Shown: positions 1 through 8,853 of the stretch, piece after piece | How positions within the stretch are numbered: the first letter of the stretch is position 1 | Layout of the letters: each line of letters begins with the position of its first letter | NCBI GenBank assembly: GCA_027864655.1 | Contig: JAQAZG010000005.1 | Span: forward strand, 152,591-216,590 | Length of the DNA: 64,000 nucleotides | Origin: Oleispirillum naphthae | Lineage (GTDB): Bacteria > Pseudomonadota > Alphaproteobacteria > Rhodospirillales > Rhodospirillaceae | Direction: 5' to 3' | Made by a program: the position numbers and the translations under genes | Notes under the pieces: generated by a model | What the model was told of the DNA's origin: nothing | The model's database searches: none | What the model saw: only the letters and a program-made list of their open reading frames with translations

Positions 1-444
1 ATTCCGGCCCCGGTGCCTGCACCGTCCTCTTCCGGCGGCGTGGACAAGACCACCGGCGGCACCGTGCTCGGCGCGGTGGGCGGCGCGGTGGCGGGGGCGC
101 AGTTCGGCCAGGGTTCGGGCAGGATCGCCGCGGCGGCGCTCGGCACCCTTCTGGGCGCGTTCGTCGGCCACGAGGTCGGCCAGTCGCTCGACCGCGCCGA
201 CACGCTGGCGGCGCAGCAGGCGGCGCAGCGCGCCTATATCGCGCCGATCGGCCAGACCATCACCTGGAACACCCCGGAGACCAACCACGGCGGCACCATC
301 ACGCCGGTGCGCGAGGGCCGCGACGCGCAGAACAACGCCTGCCGCGAGTTCAAGCAGACCGTCACCATCGACGGCAGGCAGGAAAGCGTCGCCAGCACCG
401 CCTGCCGCGGCACCGACGGCAAGTGGGTGATGATCGGACACTGA
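1..444 (+). CDS. 17 kDa surface antigen / glycine-zipper 2TM protein, 5'-truncated by window edge
   Basis: The frame is open from base 1, so the true start and any lipoprotein signal lie upstream of the window; a GTG at 13 is only the first in-window start. A Gly/Ala-rich stretch (GTVLGAVGGAVAGAQFGQGS followed by LGTLLGAFVGHEVG) is a typical glycine-zipper 2TM segment. The C-terminal part, with two cysteines and the ending GKWVMIGH, matches the outer-membrane antigen family related to rickettsial 17 kDa antigen. Such proteins are usually small outer-membrane lipoproteins. The gene is convergent with the flagellar operon, and a strong hairpin lies between them. The family is fairly clear; the function is unknown. 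Confidence 0.75.
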   Translation: MPAPVPAPSSSGGVDKTTGGTVLGAVGGAVAGAQFGQGSGRIAAAALGTLLGAFVGHEVGQSLDRADTLAAQQAAQRAYIAPIGQTITWNTPETNHGGTITPVREGRDAQNNACREFKQTVTIDGRQESVASTACRGTDGKWVMIGH

Positions 445-496
445 ATTTCGGCAATCCCCGGCGGCGAGGTTTTCCCCCCTTTCCTCGCCGTTTAAC

Positions 497-523
497 GGCC
501 GCCCCTTTCCCTCGGGGGCGGCC
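497..523. terminator. Rho-independent terminator between convergent genes
   Basis: The 9-bp arms GGCCGCCCC (497-505) and GGGGCGGCC (515-523) enclose a 9-nt loop, and a T-run follows at 529-533. It lies between the surface-antigen gene and the 3' end of flgL and could serve both strands, although the T-run favours the plus strand. Confidence 0.75.
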
Positions 524-538
524 GCCCCTTTTTCCGGA

Positions 539-1441
539 TCAGATGTAGTCGAGCAGGCTGACGCTCTTCAGCGAGGAGAGCGTGGCGAAGGAGGCCTGCA
601 ACAGCACCTCCTGCTGCGAGACCACGGCGGAGGCCTCCGCCACATCGACCGAAGTGAGGCTTTCCAGCGCCTCGTTGGCATAGATCTGGAATTCCGTCTG
701 GTTGTCGATCACGGAGTTGAGCGCATTGGCCTGGGACGACAGGTCCTCCTGGATGGAGCCGAGGCCGCTGACCGCGGACGACAGCAGGTCGTAGGCGGTC
801 TGGAGCGTGGAGGTGTCCAGGGAGGAGGCGTTGACGATCGTCTGCAGGGCACGGATGGTCTCCTCGAACGCGCTTGCGTCCGCGGTGACGCCGTAGGAGA
901 TGCTGCTGTCGCTGTCCAGCATCACCGTCGCCGGATTGCCGCCGCCCTGGTAATAGCCGGTGTCCGCCGTGGCGCTGGTGGCGCTGTAGTCGGTGTCGCT
1001 CAGGTCGATCGGCGCGGTCTGGGCCGCTCCGCCGGAGAACAGATAGCTGTCGGCGAATTTGGTGTTGAGCAGGCCGACGATGTCTTCCAGGTAGCCGGCC
1101 GCCGTGCTTTGCAGGGTGGCGAGGGTGGAGGAATCCTCGGCGCCGTCGATCGCGCCCGCGATGGCGGAGCGGATGTATTCGGCATCGTCGACGATGGTGT
1201 CCACCGTGGAGTAGGCGGTCTCGACCTTGCTCACGGCGTTTTCGGCCTGGGTGGCGAGCTGTTCCGAGCGTTCGATGTCCGCCTGCAGGCTGACCGCCGC
1301 CCCCGCCTGACCGGCGAGGCCGGAGAGGGAGGAGGACTTCAGGCCGGAGGATTGCCGGTCCAGGGCCTCGGCGTAGTTGCTCTGCACCTTCATCGCCTGG
1401 GATATCATCTGACCGTTCATTCCCGCCGTGGAAACCCGCAT
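539..1441 (-). CDS. flgL: Flagellar hook-associated protein 3 (FlgL)
   Basis: This is the hook-filament junction protein, the last gene of a flgD-flgE-x-flgN-flgK-flgL run. The 300-residue product starts MRVSTAGMNGQM, a typical FlgL N-terminal helix (residues 1-50). The C-terminal helix (SVDVAEASAVVSQQEVLLQA) has the flagellin-like D0/D1 heptad pattern. I chose the ATG at 1441 because GGGAGG lies nine bases upstream; a longer frame to 1489 has no ribosome site and would run into flgK. The protein is exported by the flagellar type III apparatus and sits distal to FlgK. Only 17 bases separate it from the flgK stop, which implies cotranscription. Confidence 0.93.
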   Translation of the reverse strand: MRVSTAGMNGQMISQAMKVQSNYAEALDRQSSGLKSSSLSGLAGQAGAAVSLQADIERSEQLATQAENAVSKVETAYSTVDTIVDDAEYIRSAIAGAIDGAEDSSTLATLQSTAAGYLEDIVGLLNTKFADSYLFSGGAAQTAPIDLSDTDYSATSATADTGYYQGGGNPATVMLDSDSSISYGVTADASAFEETIRALQTIVNASSLDTSTLQTAYDLLSSAVSGLGSIQEDLSSQANALNSVIDNQTEFQIYANEALESLTSVDVAEASAVVSQQEVLLQASFATLSSLKSVSLLDYI

Positions 1442-1458
1442 GGCGTGCCTCCCTTTCT

Positions 1459-3165
1459 TTAATTCATCATTGCGAGCAGGGCATCCCACATCTCCTGCGC
1501 GGTGGAGACGATCTGCGCTGCGGCTTCATAGTCCTGCTGGTAGGTGGTGAGCAGCGCCGTCTCTTCATCGACGTTGACGCCGTAGGTGTTGGTGAACGCG
1601 GTGGCGAGCGAAGACGCCGTCGCCGAACTGCTGTCCGCCGCGTCGGAAGCCGCCTCGGCGCGGTCGGCGAGGTCGTCGATCAGGGCCGATACGTAGCTCG
1701 AAACCGAACACGTGGAGGAGGAAAGCCCGCCCGCCGCATCGAAGGAGAGCGAACCGTCGAGCGCCGACCACACCGCCTCCAGCGCGGTGGTGTCGTCCGT
1801 GACATAGGCCGCCTCGCCCACCACCGTGGAGGCCACGGCGGCGGAGGCCAGCCCCTGCGTCGAGAGAGAATCGGAAACCGACAGGCCGGAGGCGTCGCCG
1901 GTGAGAAGGTCGTAGAAACCGAGCGACGGGTCCGATTCATAGTCGCCGGTGACGATCACGCCCGCGTCGGCGTCGTCGGCGGAGATCACCACGTGGCCGT
2001 CGGAATCGATGCTTGCGGAGACCCCGGAGATCGCGTCGAGGCCGGCGACCAGATCGCCCACCGTGGCGTAGGTGGAGAGGTCGAGGCCGACGGAGCCGGT
2101 GATCGTGCCGTCTTCGTCGGTGAGCAGGATGGTCATCGTGCCGCTGCCGGAGAGGGCGTCGGCGCTCGCCACCTCCGCCGAGGAGGAAAGGCTGTTGGGC
2201 GCGGGAACCGGGGTGCCCGCGTTGGCGGCGGCGTTTACCGCGTCCTTCACGGTGTCGGAGAGTTCGTCCAGTTCCGCCTGTATGCCGGGGAGAATTTCGT
2301 CGCGCATCTCGATCAGCGCACCGATGGAGCCGCCTTCGATCTTGCCGGTGACGTCCTCGCCGTCCAGCATGATGCCGGAAATCGCGCCGCTGCCGCCGGA
2401 ATCGTAGACGGTGTCCGCGGTCAGGGTGCCGGTGGCGGCGTAGGAGAGTTCATGCACCGTCGAGGTGAGCAGCGCTTGGCCGGAGGAGGTGTAGATCCGC
2501 ACCGCGCCGGAGGAGGTGGTGAAGGTGGTGATGTCCATGTAGCCGCTCAGCTCTTCGAGCGCGGTGCGGCGCTGATCCTCGAGATCGGCGGTGGAGTCCC
2601 CGTTGGCCGACGCCTTGGTGATCCGATCGTTGAGATCGTCGATCCGGTGCAGCAGGTCGTTGACCGTTTCGACGCTTTCCGCGATCGCCTGATCGGCGGA
2701 GGTGCGCGCCGACTGTACCGAGTCCGAAGCGTCGGTGACCGCGTCGGCCCAGGCCTGCAAGGCTTCCGTCACATCGTCGGCGGCGGAGGTGGAACTGGGG
2801 TCCTCGATCGCACTCGACAAGGCGGTCTGCAGGTCGGTGAGCGCCTCGGAGATGGCGGAACCGTCGGCGGTGGTTCCCAGTGCGGTGAGCAGGGTTTCGT
2901 AATAGGACGAGAGAATGGAATCGTAGGCGGAGTCCGTGGTCGCATCCATCACTCCGGCGAACAGTTTCTCGTCCACGTCGTTGCCGGTGCCGATCACCTG
3001 CACGCCGGTGGCCTGGCCGCCCACCACCGAGGTCGTGACGTAGGCGGTTTTCTTGGTGTAGCCCTCGGTTTCCGCGTTGGCGATGTTGGTGGAGGTGATG
3101 GAAATCCGCGTCTGTGCCACGGAGAGGGCGCTGGTGGCCGTATACAGGATGCTGGAGATCGACAT
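1459..3165 (-). CDS. flgK: Flagellar hook-associated protein 1 (FlgK)
   Basis: The 568-residue product begins MSISSILYTATSALSVAQTR and continues with STNIANAETEGYTKK, the classic rod/hook N-terminal motif (about residues 25-42). The middle is Ser/Asp/Thr-rich, low in aromatic residues and variable, as in other FlgK proteins. The C-terminus (ETALLTTYQQDYEAAAQIVS, then a short helix ending ALLAMMN) is the conserved D0 helix. FlgK joins the hook to FlgL and the filament. It lies 17 bases from the flgN-like gene upstream and 17 from flgL downstream, in one operon. Confidence 0.95.
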   Translation of the reverse strand: MSISSILYTATSALSVAQTRISITSTNIANAETEGYTKKTAYVTTSVVGGQATGVQVIGTGNDVDEKLFAGVMDATTDSAYDSILSSYYETLLTALGTTADGSAISEALTDLQTALSSAIEDPSSTSAADDVTEALQAWADAVTDASDSVQSARTSADQAIAESVETVNDLLHRIDDLNDRITKASANGDSTADLEDQRRTALEELSGYMDITTFTTSSGAVRIYTSSGQALLTSTVHELSYAATGTLTADTVYDSGGSGAISGIMLDGEDVTGKIEGGSIGALIEMRDEILPGIQAELDELSDTVKDAVNAAANAGTPVPAPNSLSSSAEVASADALSGSGTMTILLTDEDGTITGSVGLDLSTYATVGDLVAGLDAISGVSASIDSDGHVVISADDADAGVIVTGDYESDPSLGFYDLLTGDASGLSVSDSLSTQGLASAAVASTVVGEAAYVTDDTTALEAVWSALDGSLSFDAAGGLSSSTCSVSSYVSALIDDLADRAEAASDAADSSSATASSLATAFTNTYGVNVDEETALLTTYQQDYEAAAQIVSTAQEMWDALLAMMN

Positions 3166-3182
3166 CGCCGCTTCCTCCCGGC

Positions 3183-3635
3183 TTATGCCTGAAGGCGCAG
3201 GCCGCCCGCGCGCGCCGTCAGGCGCGCCACGGCATCGCCGCCCGCGCCGTAATTCAGCGTGTCCTTGCGTTCGCGCTCGGCCAGGGCCTTCATCACCGCC
3301 TCGACGCGCAGCGCGGTGGCTGCCTTGCGGGCGTTGAGCAGGGTCTGGTTCTCCTTGAGGCGGAACACCAGGTCGCGGATCTGCTTTTCCAGGTCTTCGG
3401 GGTCGAGTTCGCCCGCGGCGTGCATCGCCGCGGCGCGGCGGCGCAGCGATTGGGTGAGCGCGGCGTAGAGGTTGCCCAGCTCCTCCTTCCGCTCCACCAG
3501 GGACTGCGGCAGAGTCTCCGCCGGGACGGCGAGGATGAGGTTCTCCTCCTGCACCAGGGTGGTGAGCTCATGCAACACCGCCTGGAAATCCGCCAGGGTT
3601 TTGCGGTCGAGGGAGTCGATGGTGGCAGTGGACAT
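3183..3635 (-). CDS. flgN: FlgN-like flagellar export chaperone
   Basis: This 150-residue, almost entirely helical protein has no signal peptide. Heptad-like stretches (LADFQAVLHELTTLVQEEN; LVERKEELGNLYAALTQSL) match the FlgN family, which holds unassembled FlgK and FlgL in the cytoplasm. Its place directly upstream of flgK and flgL supports the role. The ATG at 3635 has GGAG ten bases upstream; a GTG at 3650 in the same frame is less likely. Sequence similarity within FlgN families is weak, so the call rests partly on position and length. Confidence 0.75.
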   Translation of the reverse strand: MSTATIDSLDRKTLADFQAVLHELTTLVQEENLILAVPAETLPQSLVERKEELGNLYAALTQSLRRRAAAMHAAGELDPEDLEKQIRDLVFRLKENQTLLNARKAATALRVEAVMKALAERERKDTLNYGAGGDAVARLTARAGGLRLQA

Positions 3636-3650
3636 GGTAGGTGTCTCCAC

Positions 3651-3905
3651 TCAACGATGGGAAAAAAGGGCCGCGGCACGGCCGTAGGCGGCGGTGGCGG
3701 TGCGGCTCTTGCGGGTCTTGGCGAGGCGCGCCAGCACCTCGGTGCGTGCGGCGGAAAGCGCCGCCAGGGTATCGGTCAGCTCGGAAAGGATGCGCAGCCG
3801 TTCCGCCCGGTCCGCCGAGGGCGTGGCGCGGGCGGCCCGGCGGCGCGCCGCGGCGGCGCGTTTGAGCAGGCTGTCCAGGCGTGTGCGCTCGGCGTCGGGC
3901 TTCAT
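3651..3905 (-). CDS. Small flagellar-operon protein, 84 aa, unknown
   Basis: An ATG at 3905 preceded by GAGGTG opens an 84-residue frame between flgE and the flgN-like gene. It starts three bases after the flgE stop and ends 15 bases before the next start, so it is tightly packed in the operon. The product is very basic and helical (MKPDAERTRLDSLLKRAAAA at the start, LARLAKTRKSRT near the end), with no cysteine and no membrane segment. It could be a second small chaperone or a cytoplasmic flagellar accessory factor. I do not recognise a family. Codon use matches the neighbours and the Shine-Dalgarno site is good, which supports a real gene. Confidence 0.6.
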   Translation of the reverse strand: MKPDAERTRLDSLLKRAAAARRRAARATPSADRAERLRILSELTDTLAALSAARTEVLARLAKTRKSRTATAAYGRAAALFSHR

Positions 3906-3910
3906 CGGGA

Positions 3911-5212
3911 TCACCTCTTCGCGGCCATCAGTTCGTCGTACATGTCGCTCACCGTGCTGATGATCTCGGATGCGGCGGAATAGGCCTGCTGCGCGACGAT
4001 CAGGCTGGAGAACTCGGTGGCGGTATCGACGGTGGAGGATTCCAGTTCGCCGGACTCGATCGCCCCGGCGGAGCCGGAATCCGCTTCCACCAGGTTGGCC
4101 TCGCCGGAATAGATCGACGCGGCGTAGACGGTGCCGCTCTCGGCCTCCAGGCCGTTGTCGTTGGCGAAGGTGGCGAGCGGGATCTTGTAGATCGTGTAGC
4201 TGATGCCGTTGTCGAAATTGGCGTAGACGTAGCCCGAGGAATCGACGCTGACGCTGGTGAACTCGCCGAAGCGCAGGCCGTCCTGGGTTACCGCCGTCAG
4301 GGTGAGCGTGGGGTCCGCGGTGCCGTCGCCGGTGGCGTACTGGCTCAGCCCGTCGGTGGCGTCGGCGGTGCCGCAGGAGTACGCGATGCTGCTGGTGGCG
4401 CCGCCGCTGCTCCACCCCGAAATGCCGATGACGATGTCGTCGGCGGGCGTCAGGAGGGTGCCGTCCTCGTTGAAGGTGATGGTCGCCACGTTGGAGGTCA
4501 CGGTGGAGCCGGTGAGGGTCACCGTGGTGGCGGTGTCGGTGGTGCCGTCGCTGCTGTAGGCGGGCTGATCGACGGTCATCTCCCAGGTGTTGGCGGCGGT
4601 CTTGGTGTAGGTCAGGGTCAGGGTATAGGCGGTGCCCAGGCTGTCGTAGACTTCCGCATCCACGGTGAAGGCGTCGCCGATTTCGGCGTCCGCGGGCAGG
4701 ATCGCCTGCACCTCGAGCTCGGTGGTGGCCTCCGCCGCGCCCGCATAGTCGTTGACGTTGATCGCCTCCAGCGAGGCGGCGGAGGTGCCGGCGACGACGC
4801 TGCCGTCGCGGTCGGTGGCGTAGCCTTGCAGGTACCAGCCGCTGGAGTTGACCAGATAGCCTTCGTCGTCGGTCGAGAAGTCGCCCGCGCGGGTGTAATA
4901 GAACACGTCGCTGTCCGAGGAGTTGGCGACGACGAACCAGCCCTCCCCGTCGATGCCGAGGTCGGTGTCGCTCTCGGTGCCGACCAGGGTGCCCTGGGTG
5001 GTGAGGCTCTGGCTCGGGTTCACCGTTACGCCCGCGCCGGTGAAGTTGCTGTAGGAGCCGGAGCCGGACACCATCGACGAGAACGACGCGGTGGTGATCT
5101 TGTAGCCGTAGGTGCTGGAATTGGCGAGGTTGTTGGAAATCGTCGAGACCGCCGCCGACTGTGCGTAAAGAGCGGAGACCGCGACGTTCATGGAACTGCT
5201 GAGGGTGCTCAT
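3911..5212 (-). CDS. flgE: Flagellar hook protein FlgE
   Basis: The 433-residue product begins MSTLSSSMNVAVSALYAQSA and continues VSTISNNLANSSTYGYKITT, the rod/hook signature. The middle is Thr/Ser/Asp-rich beta sequence. The C-terminus (EFSSLIVAQQAYSAASEIIS, then TVSDMYDELMAAKR) is the conserved D0 helix. It forms the universal joint outside the outer membrane. The start at 5212 has GGAGG upstream, and the gene follows flgD by 29 bases, the usual flgD-flgE pairing. Extending to the in-frame TTG at 5335 would overlap flgD and give non-FlgE residues. Confidence 0.95.
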   Translation of the reverse strand: MSTLSSSMNVAVSALYAQSAAVSTISNNLANSSTYGYKITTASFSSMVSGSGSYSNFTGAGVTVNPSQSLTTQGTLVGTESDTDLGIDGEGWFVVANSSDSDVFYYTRAGDFSTDDEGYLVNSSGWYLQGYATDRDGSVVAGTSAASLEAINVNDYAGAAEATTELEVQAILPADAEIGDAFTVDAEVYDSLGTAYTLTLTYTKTAANTWEMTVDQPAYSSDGTTDTATTVTLTGSTVTSNVATITFNEDGTLLTPADDIVIGISGWSSGGATSSIAYSCGTADATDGLSQYATGDGTADPTLTLTAVTQDGLRFGEFTSVSVDSSGYVYANFDNGISYTIYKIPLATFANDNGLEAESGTVYAASIYSGEANLVEADSGSAGAIESGELESSTVDTATEFSSLIVAQQAYSAASEIISTVSDMYDELMAAKR

Positions 5213-5241
5213 GGGGGAGCCTCCGTAATCGAGGGAACCGG

Positions 5242-5919
5242 TCAGGAATCCGAGGGTTGAGTGGCGGAGACGATGTCGCTCAGCGAGACGGTGGCGCCGT
5301 TCTCCATGATCAGCTGCGCGCTGCCGCCGGACCAATCGACCCGCGACACCACGCTGGTGGTCTCGGGGGTGATGGTGATCTCCTCGCCGTCGCTATCCTC
5401 GGCGTAGAGGGTGAGGGAATAGGTGCCGCTCTCGGCGCTGCTGCCGTTGGTGAGCGTGCCGCCCCAGGTGAAGGTGGTTTCCCCGGCCGTGGCGTCGAGC
5501 ACCTCGGAGTAGACGATGGTGCCGTCTTCGTTGAGGACCTGCGCCACCAGGGTTTCGCAGTCGTCCGGCACCTCGAAGGCCCAGGACAGGCTGCCGCCCT
5601 CGGTGTAGGTGAGGTCGTCGGCGTTGTAGGTGACCTCCATGCCGACCAGCGACAGCGCCACCGAGGCGCTTTCGTTGTTGGTCGCGAGCACCAGGTTCTC
5701 GAGATAGGAGTTGGACAGAATCTGCTGTTCCACGCCCGCGTAGCTGATCAGCTGGCTGGTCATCTCCTCGGTGTCGGTGGGGTCGAGCGGGTTCTGGTTT
5801 TCCAGTTGCGCGATGAGCACGCTGAGGAAGAGCTCGTAGTTCTCCGAAAGCGATTCCACGGAACTCGCCGTGGTCGAGGAAAGACCGCTGCTGGACGTGG
5901 TCGAGCTGACTGTCGTCAT
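5242..5919 (-). CDS. flgD: Flagellar hook-capping protein FlgD
   Basis: The 225-residue product carries the FlgD hallmark NQNPLDPTDTEEMTSQL (residues 41-57), followed by a helix and then the C-terminal Ig/FlgD-like beta domains (about 95-200; WAFEVPDD, GTYSLTLYAED). FlgD caps the growing hook and is replaced by FlgK. The ATG at 5919 has an AACGGAGATG element upstream. It opens the minus-strand operon and is divergent from flagellin across a 297-bp region. The frame can be read back to 7191, but that part is the shadow of the flagellin gene. Confidence 0.93.
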   Translation of the reverse strand: MTTVSSTTSSSGLSSTTASSVESLSENYELFLSVLIAQLENQNPLDPTDTEEMTSQLISYAGVEQQILSNSYLENLVLATNNESASVALSLVGMEVTYNADDLTYTEGGSLSWAFEVPDDCETLVAQVLNEDGTIVYSEVLDATAGETTFTWGGTLTNGSSAESGTYSLTLYAEDSDGEEITITPETTSVVSRVDWSGGSAQLIMENGATVSLSDIVSATQPSDS

Positions 5920-6216
5920 CTCCGCATCTCCGTTCCAACCGGCCTTTTGAAAGCCATTTCCCGTCTGACGGGCCGGTTTGCGATGTCGCGATGGGGCGCT
6001 TGTGCGCGCCTCCATTTCCCGACAAACGCGGCGGGGACGGAAAAACTGGCGAAAAACTTTCCGGAAAAATTTTGCGCCGCGGCGCGCCAGTGTCGGCGCG
6101 CCTGTCCCGTAAGAGCGGGTAAGGCGCCAATGGCCCGGACGCGGGAGTGCGGTCGGCGGGTGCCCAGCAGCGAGGCTCGAACGGCCCCGTTTAGAGATCA
6201 ACGAAGGAGATTTCAC
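5920..6216. other. Divergent flgD / flagellin control region
   Basis: No gene fits here. The region must hold promoters for both the flgD operon and flagellin. I could not find a convincing sigma-28 or sigma-54 hexamer pair by eye. Two copies of the palindrome GGCGCGCC lie at 6081-6088 and 6095-6102, six bases apart, so they can also pair with each other. An A/T-rich patch at 6045-6073 is unusual for this genome and may be where DNA melts or a regulator binds. Confidence 0.4.
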
Positions 6217-7023
6217 ATGCCCGTCATCACGACCAACACCTCCGCCAATTCCGCCCTGCGGTACCTCAACATCAACTCCGAGGCGCAGACCAATGCCCTG
6301 AACCAGGTGGCGTCCGGTTCGCGCATCACCCGCGCTTCCGACGACGCTGCCGGCCTCGCCGTGGCGACCAAGCTGCAGTCCGACGTCGCGGTGTTGGGTC
6401 AGGCTTCGACCAACGCCAGCCACGCGGCCTCGGTGCTGGAAACCGCCGACGGCGGCCTTTCCTCGATCTCCGACGTGCTGGAGCGCATGAAGGTGCTGTG
6501 CGCCGAGGCGGTGTCGGGCGCCATCGGCGATGACGAACTCGCCTACATCGTTTCCGAATACAATACCCTGGTCGATGAAATCGACCTGATCGCCCAGACC
6601 ACCACCTTCAACGGCACGTCCCTGATCGACGGTTCCTACAGCGCGACCTTCCTGGTCGGGACCTCGGCCTCCGACGTCATCTCCGTGGCGATCTCCGGTG
6701 CGGATGCCACCGACCTCAGTCTGGCGGACGTCACCACGTCGAGCGACTTCACCACGGTGCTCACCACGGTCAACTCCGCGATCAACACCCTGGCGAGCGT
6801 GCGAGCGGATGTCGGTGCGCAAGAATCGCAGTTCAGCTACCACGCCGACCAGATCACCTCGTCCGAGGAGAACCTGGATGCCGCGCAGTCGGCGATCGTC
6901 GATGCCGACGTGGCGGAAGCGCAGTCGGACTTCTCTTCCGCGCAGGTGCGGACCAACGCCGCCATCGCGGCCCTGGCCTCGGCCAACGATATGCCGCAGC
7001 AGCTCCTGTCGCTGCTGCAGTAA
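6217..7023 (+). CDS. fliC: Flagellin
   Basis: The 268-residue flagellin has a conserved N-terminal D0/D1 region (ALRYLNINSEAQTNALNQVA, then SGSRITRASDDAAGLAVATK, residues 13-52). Its C-terminal D1/D0 region runs SFSSAQVRTNAAI-like helices to NDMPQQLLSLLQ. The variable centre is very short (about residues 140-190), as in many alphaproteobacterial flagellins. It is exported through the flagellar apparatus with FliS as chaperone and FliD as cap, both encoded just downstream. The ATG at 6217 has GGAG eight bases before it. A cysteine at residue 95 is uncommon in flagellins. Confidence 0.95.
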   Translation: MPVITTNTSANSALRYLNINSEAQTNALNQVASGSRITRASDDAAGLAVATKLQSDVAVLGQASTNASHAASVLETADGGLSSISDVLERMKVLCAEAVSGAIGDDELAYIVSEYNTLVDEIDLIAQTTTFNGTSLIDGSYSATFLVGTSASDVISVAISGADATDLSLADVTTSSDFTTVLTTVNSAINTLASVRADVGAQESQFSYHADQITSSEENLDAAQSAIVDADVAEAQSDFSSAQVRTNAAIAALASANDMPQQLLSLLQ

Positions 7024-7034
7024 GCAAAGGCCAA

Positions 7035-7063
7035 GGCGCCCGCCCGGTTGACGGGCGGGCGCC
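7035..7063 (+). terminator. Strong hairpin after flagellin gene
   Basis: The 12-bp perfect arms GGCGCCCGCCCG (7035-7046) and CGGGCGGGCGCC (7052-7063) enclose a 5-nt loop twelve bases after the flagellin stop. No T-run follows. It may stop part of the transcription or stabilise the abundant flagellin mRNA ahead of fliD. Confidence 0.65.
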
Positions 7064-7156
7064 CGACGCCCCGGGGTGGCCGGACGCTCCCCTCCTTCGC
7101 GCCGCGTGCGGCGCTGTCCGGCCCCTCCATCCCGTTTGCCGGGGAGGAAAGGCGCC

Positions 7157-8830
7157 ATGTCCACGATCGTCACGGGTGCGAGCGGCACCACCTACATCAC
7201 CGGCACCGGGTCGTCGGATTTCGACTACGCCTCGCTGATCGAGGAGGCGTACGAGGTCAAGATGGCCAACGCCTACCTGATCGACGACCAGATCGACGTG
7301 CTGGAGTCCGAGGTTTCCGGCTACGAGGAGATGCTGTCCGACCTCACCGACCTGTCGGACGCGGCGGAAACCCTGTCCGCCGCCGCGGACGATTCGGTGT
7401 TCGCGCAGCGTTCCGCCTATCTGTCGTCGTCGTCGATCTCCGACCCCGGCGAGGTGATCGGCACCACCGTCACCGAAGAGGCGGAGCTCGGCGTCTACAC
7501 CATCGAGGTGAAGAGCCTCGCCACCGCCCACAAGGTCGCCTCCGACGCGGTGACCGACAAGACCGCGGCGCTCGGCTATGAAGGCACCCTCACCCTTTCG
7601 GAAGACAGCGGCGCCGCCACCGGCATCGTCATCGCCTCCGACATGTCGCTCGCCGATATCGCGGAGGCGATCAACGACGTGAGCGGCGAGAGCGGCGTCA
7701 CCGCCACCCTGATCAAGAGCAGCGATTCCGGCTATACCCTGGTGCTCACTTCCGCCGATACCGGGCAGAGCATCGCCGCCACCGATACCAGCGGCTCGGT
7801 ACTGCAGGACCTGGGGATCATCGATTCCAGTGGCGACTTTGCCGACGAACTGCAGGCGGCGGGGCTGGCGGAGCTCACCATCGACGGCGTCACCGTCACC
7901 AGTTCGTCCAACGACATCGAGGACGTGCTCCCCGGCGTGTCGATCAGCCTCTACGACGACACCGCGGGCAGCACCATCACGCTCGAGGTCGGCCAGGACC
8001 TGGACAGCGTCTACGAGGCGATCGAGGCTCTGGTGGACGCCTACAATACCTACCGCTCCTTCGCCCTGATTAACCAGGAAACCGATTCCGACGGCGCCGT
8101 GGATGACGCGGTGCTGTTCGGCGACAGCCTCTTGCGCTCCGCCAATTCGGCGCTCTATGCGCTGCTCGGCTCCTCGGTGGAGGTGGACGGCGAAACCTAC
8201 ATGCTCTCCGACATGGGCATCACCTACGCCGACGATAATACCCTCGAAATCGACGAGGACGCCCTGGAGGAGTTCCTCATCCAGCATGCGGACGTGGCGG
8301 AGGCGTTCTTCCAGCAGAGCACTTCGGTGTCCGATTCCGACCTCTACGTCGGCGACATCGCGGGCGACATGGAGGCAGGCGCCTATACCGTGGAGATCAC
8401 GGTGGATGCGGACGGCAACGTCGCCGGAGCCACCATCGACGGCGTGGCGCTGGAGGTGAGCGACCAGACGCTCAAGGGCGTCGAAGGCACCGCCTACGAA
8501 GGCCTGCGCCTGGTCTATACCGGCGGCGGCGACAACGCGGGCACCACCGACAGCATCACCCTGACCGTCGAAGCGGGCCTCGCCGACCAGATGGTGGCGA
8601 CGCTGGAAAGCTACGTGGACGAGGACGACGGCCGGATCCGGAACCGCATCGATTCGCTCGAAAGCACCATCGGCACCAAGCAGGACAAGCGCGACCGCAT
8701 CGAGGAACGGGCGGACGCTTACTACGACTACCTCGTTGAGTATTACGCGAAGCTGCAGACGGCGATGGAGGAGGCGGAAACCTCCCTGGCGCTGATCGAG
8801 GCCCTGTTCGGATCCGATGACGATTCATGA
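7157..8830 (+). CDS. fliD: Flagellar filament cap protein FliD (HAP2)
   Basis: The 557-residue protein is acidic and Ser/Thr/Asp-rich. The N-terminal FliD domain includes FDYASLIEEAYEVKMANAYL and a coiled-coil stretch. The central hook-in region has TVTEEAELGVYTIEVKSLAT. The C-terminal helices run NRIDSLESTIGTKQDKRDRI and end YYAKLQTAMEEAETSLALIE, matching FliD_N and FliD_C. It caps the filament and promotes flagellin folding. The ATG at 7157 is preceded by GGGGAGGAAAGG. It is placed between flagellin and fliS, the standard order. Confidence 0.92.
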   Translation: MSTIVTGASGTTYITGTGSSDFDYASLIEEAYEVKMANAYLIDDQIDVLESEVSGYEEMLSDLTDLSDAAETLSAAADDSVFAQRSAYLSSSSISDPGEVIGTTVTEEAELGVYTIEVKSLATAHKVASDAVTDKTAALGYEGTLTLSEDSGAATGIVIASDMSLADIAEAINDVSGESGVTATLIKSSDSGYTLVLTSADTGQSIAATDTSGSVLQDLGIIDSSGDFADELQAAGLAELTIDGVTVTSSSNDIEDVLPGVSISLYDDTAGSTITLEVGQDLDSVYEAIEALVDAYNTYRSFALINQETDSDGAVDDAVLFGDSLLRSANSALYALLGSSVEVDGETYMLSDMGITYADDNTLEIDEDALEEFLIQHADVAEAFFQQSTSVSDSDLYVGDIAGDMEAGAYTVEITVDADGNVAGATIDGVALEVSDQTLKGVEGTAYEGLRLVYTGGGDNAGTTDSITLTVEAGLADQMVATLESYVDEDDGRIRNRIDSLESTIGTKQDKRDRIEERADAYYDYLVEYYAKLQTAMEEAETSLALIEALFGSDDDS

Positions 8831-8853
8831 CATCTGTAATGGAGGGGAAATCC

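Noticed and set aside
1993..3192. 399-codon plus-strand frame over flgK
   Set aside because: Antisense shadow; Gly/Arg-rich with no domain, while flgK is certain.
5920..6216. Sigma-54 or sigma-28 promoter before flagellin
   Set aside because: The best candidates miss key bases or have the wrong spacing, so none is listed as a feature.
5242..7191. FlgD frame extended to 649 codons
   Set aside because: Only the last 225 codons are FlgD. The rest is antisense to flagellin and the control region.
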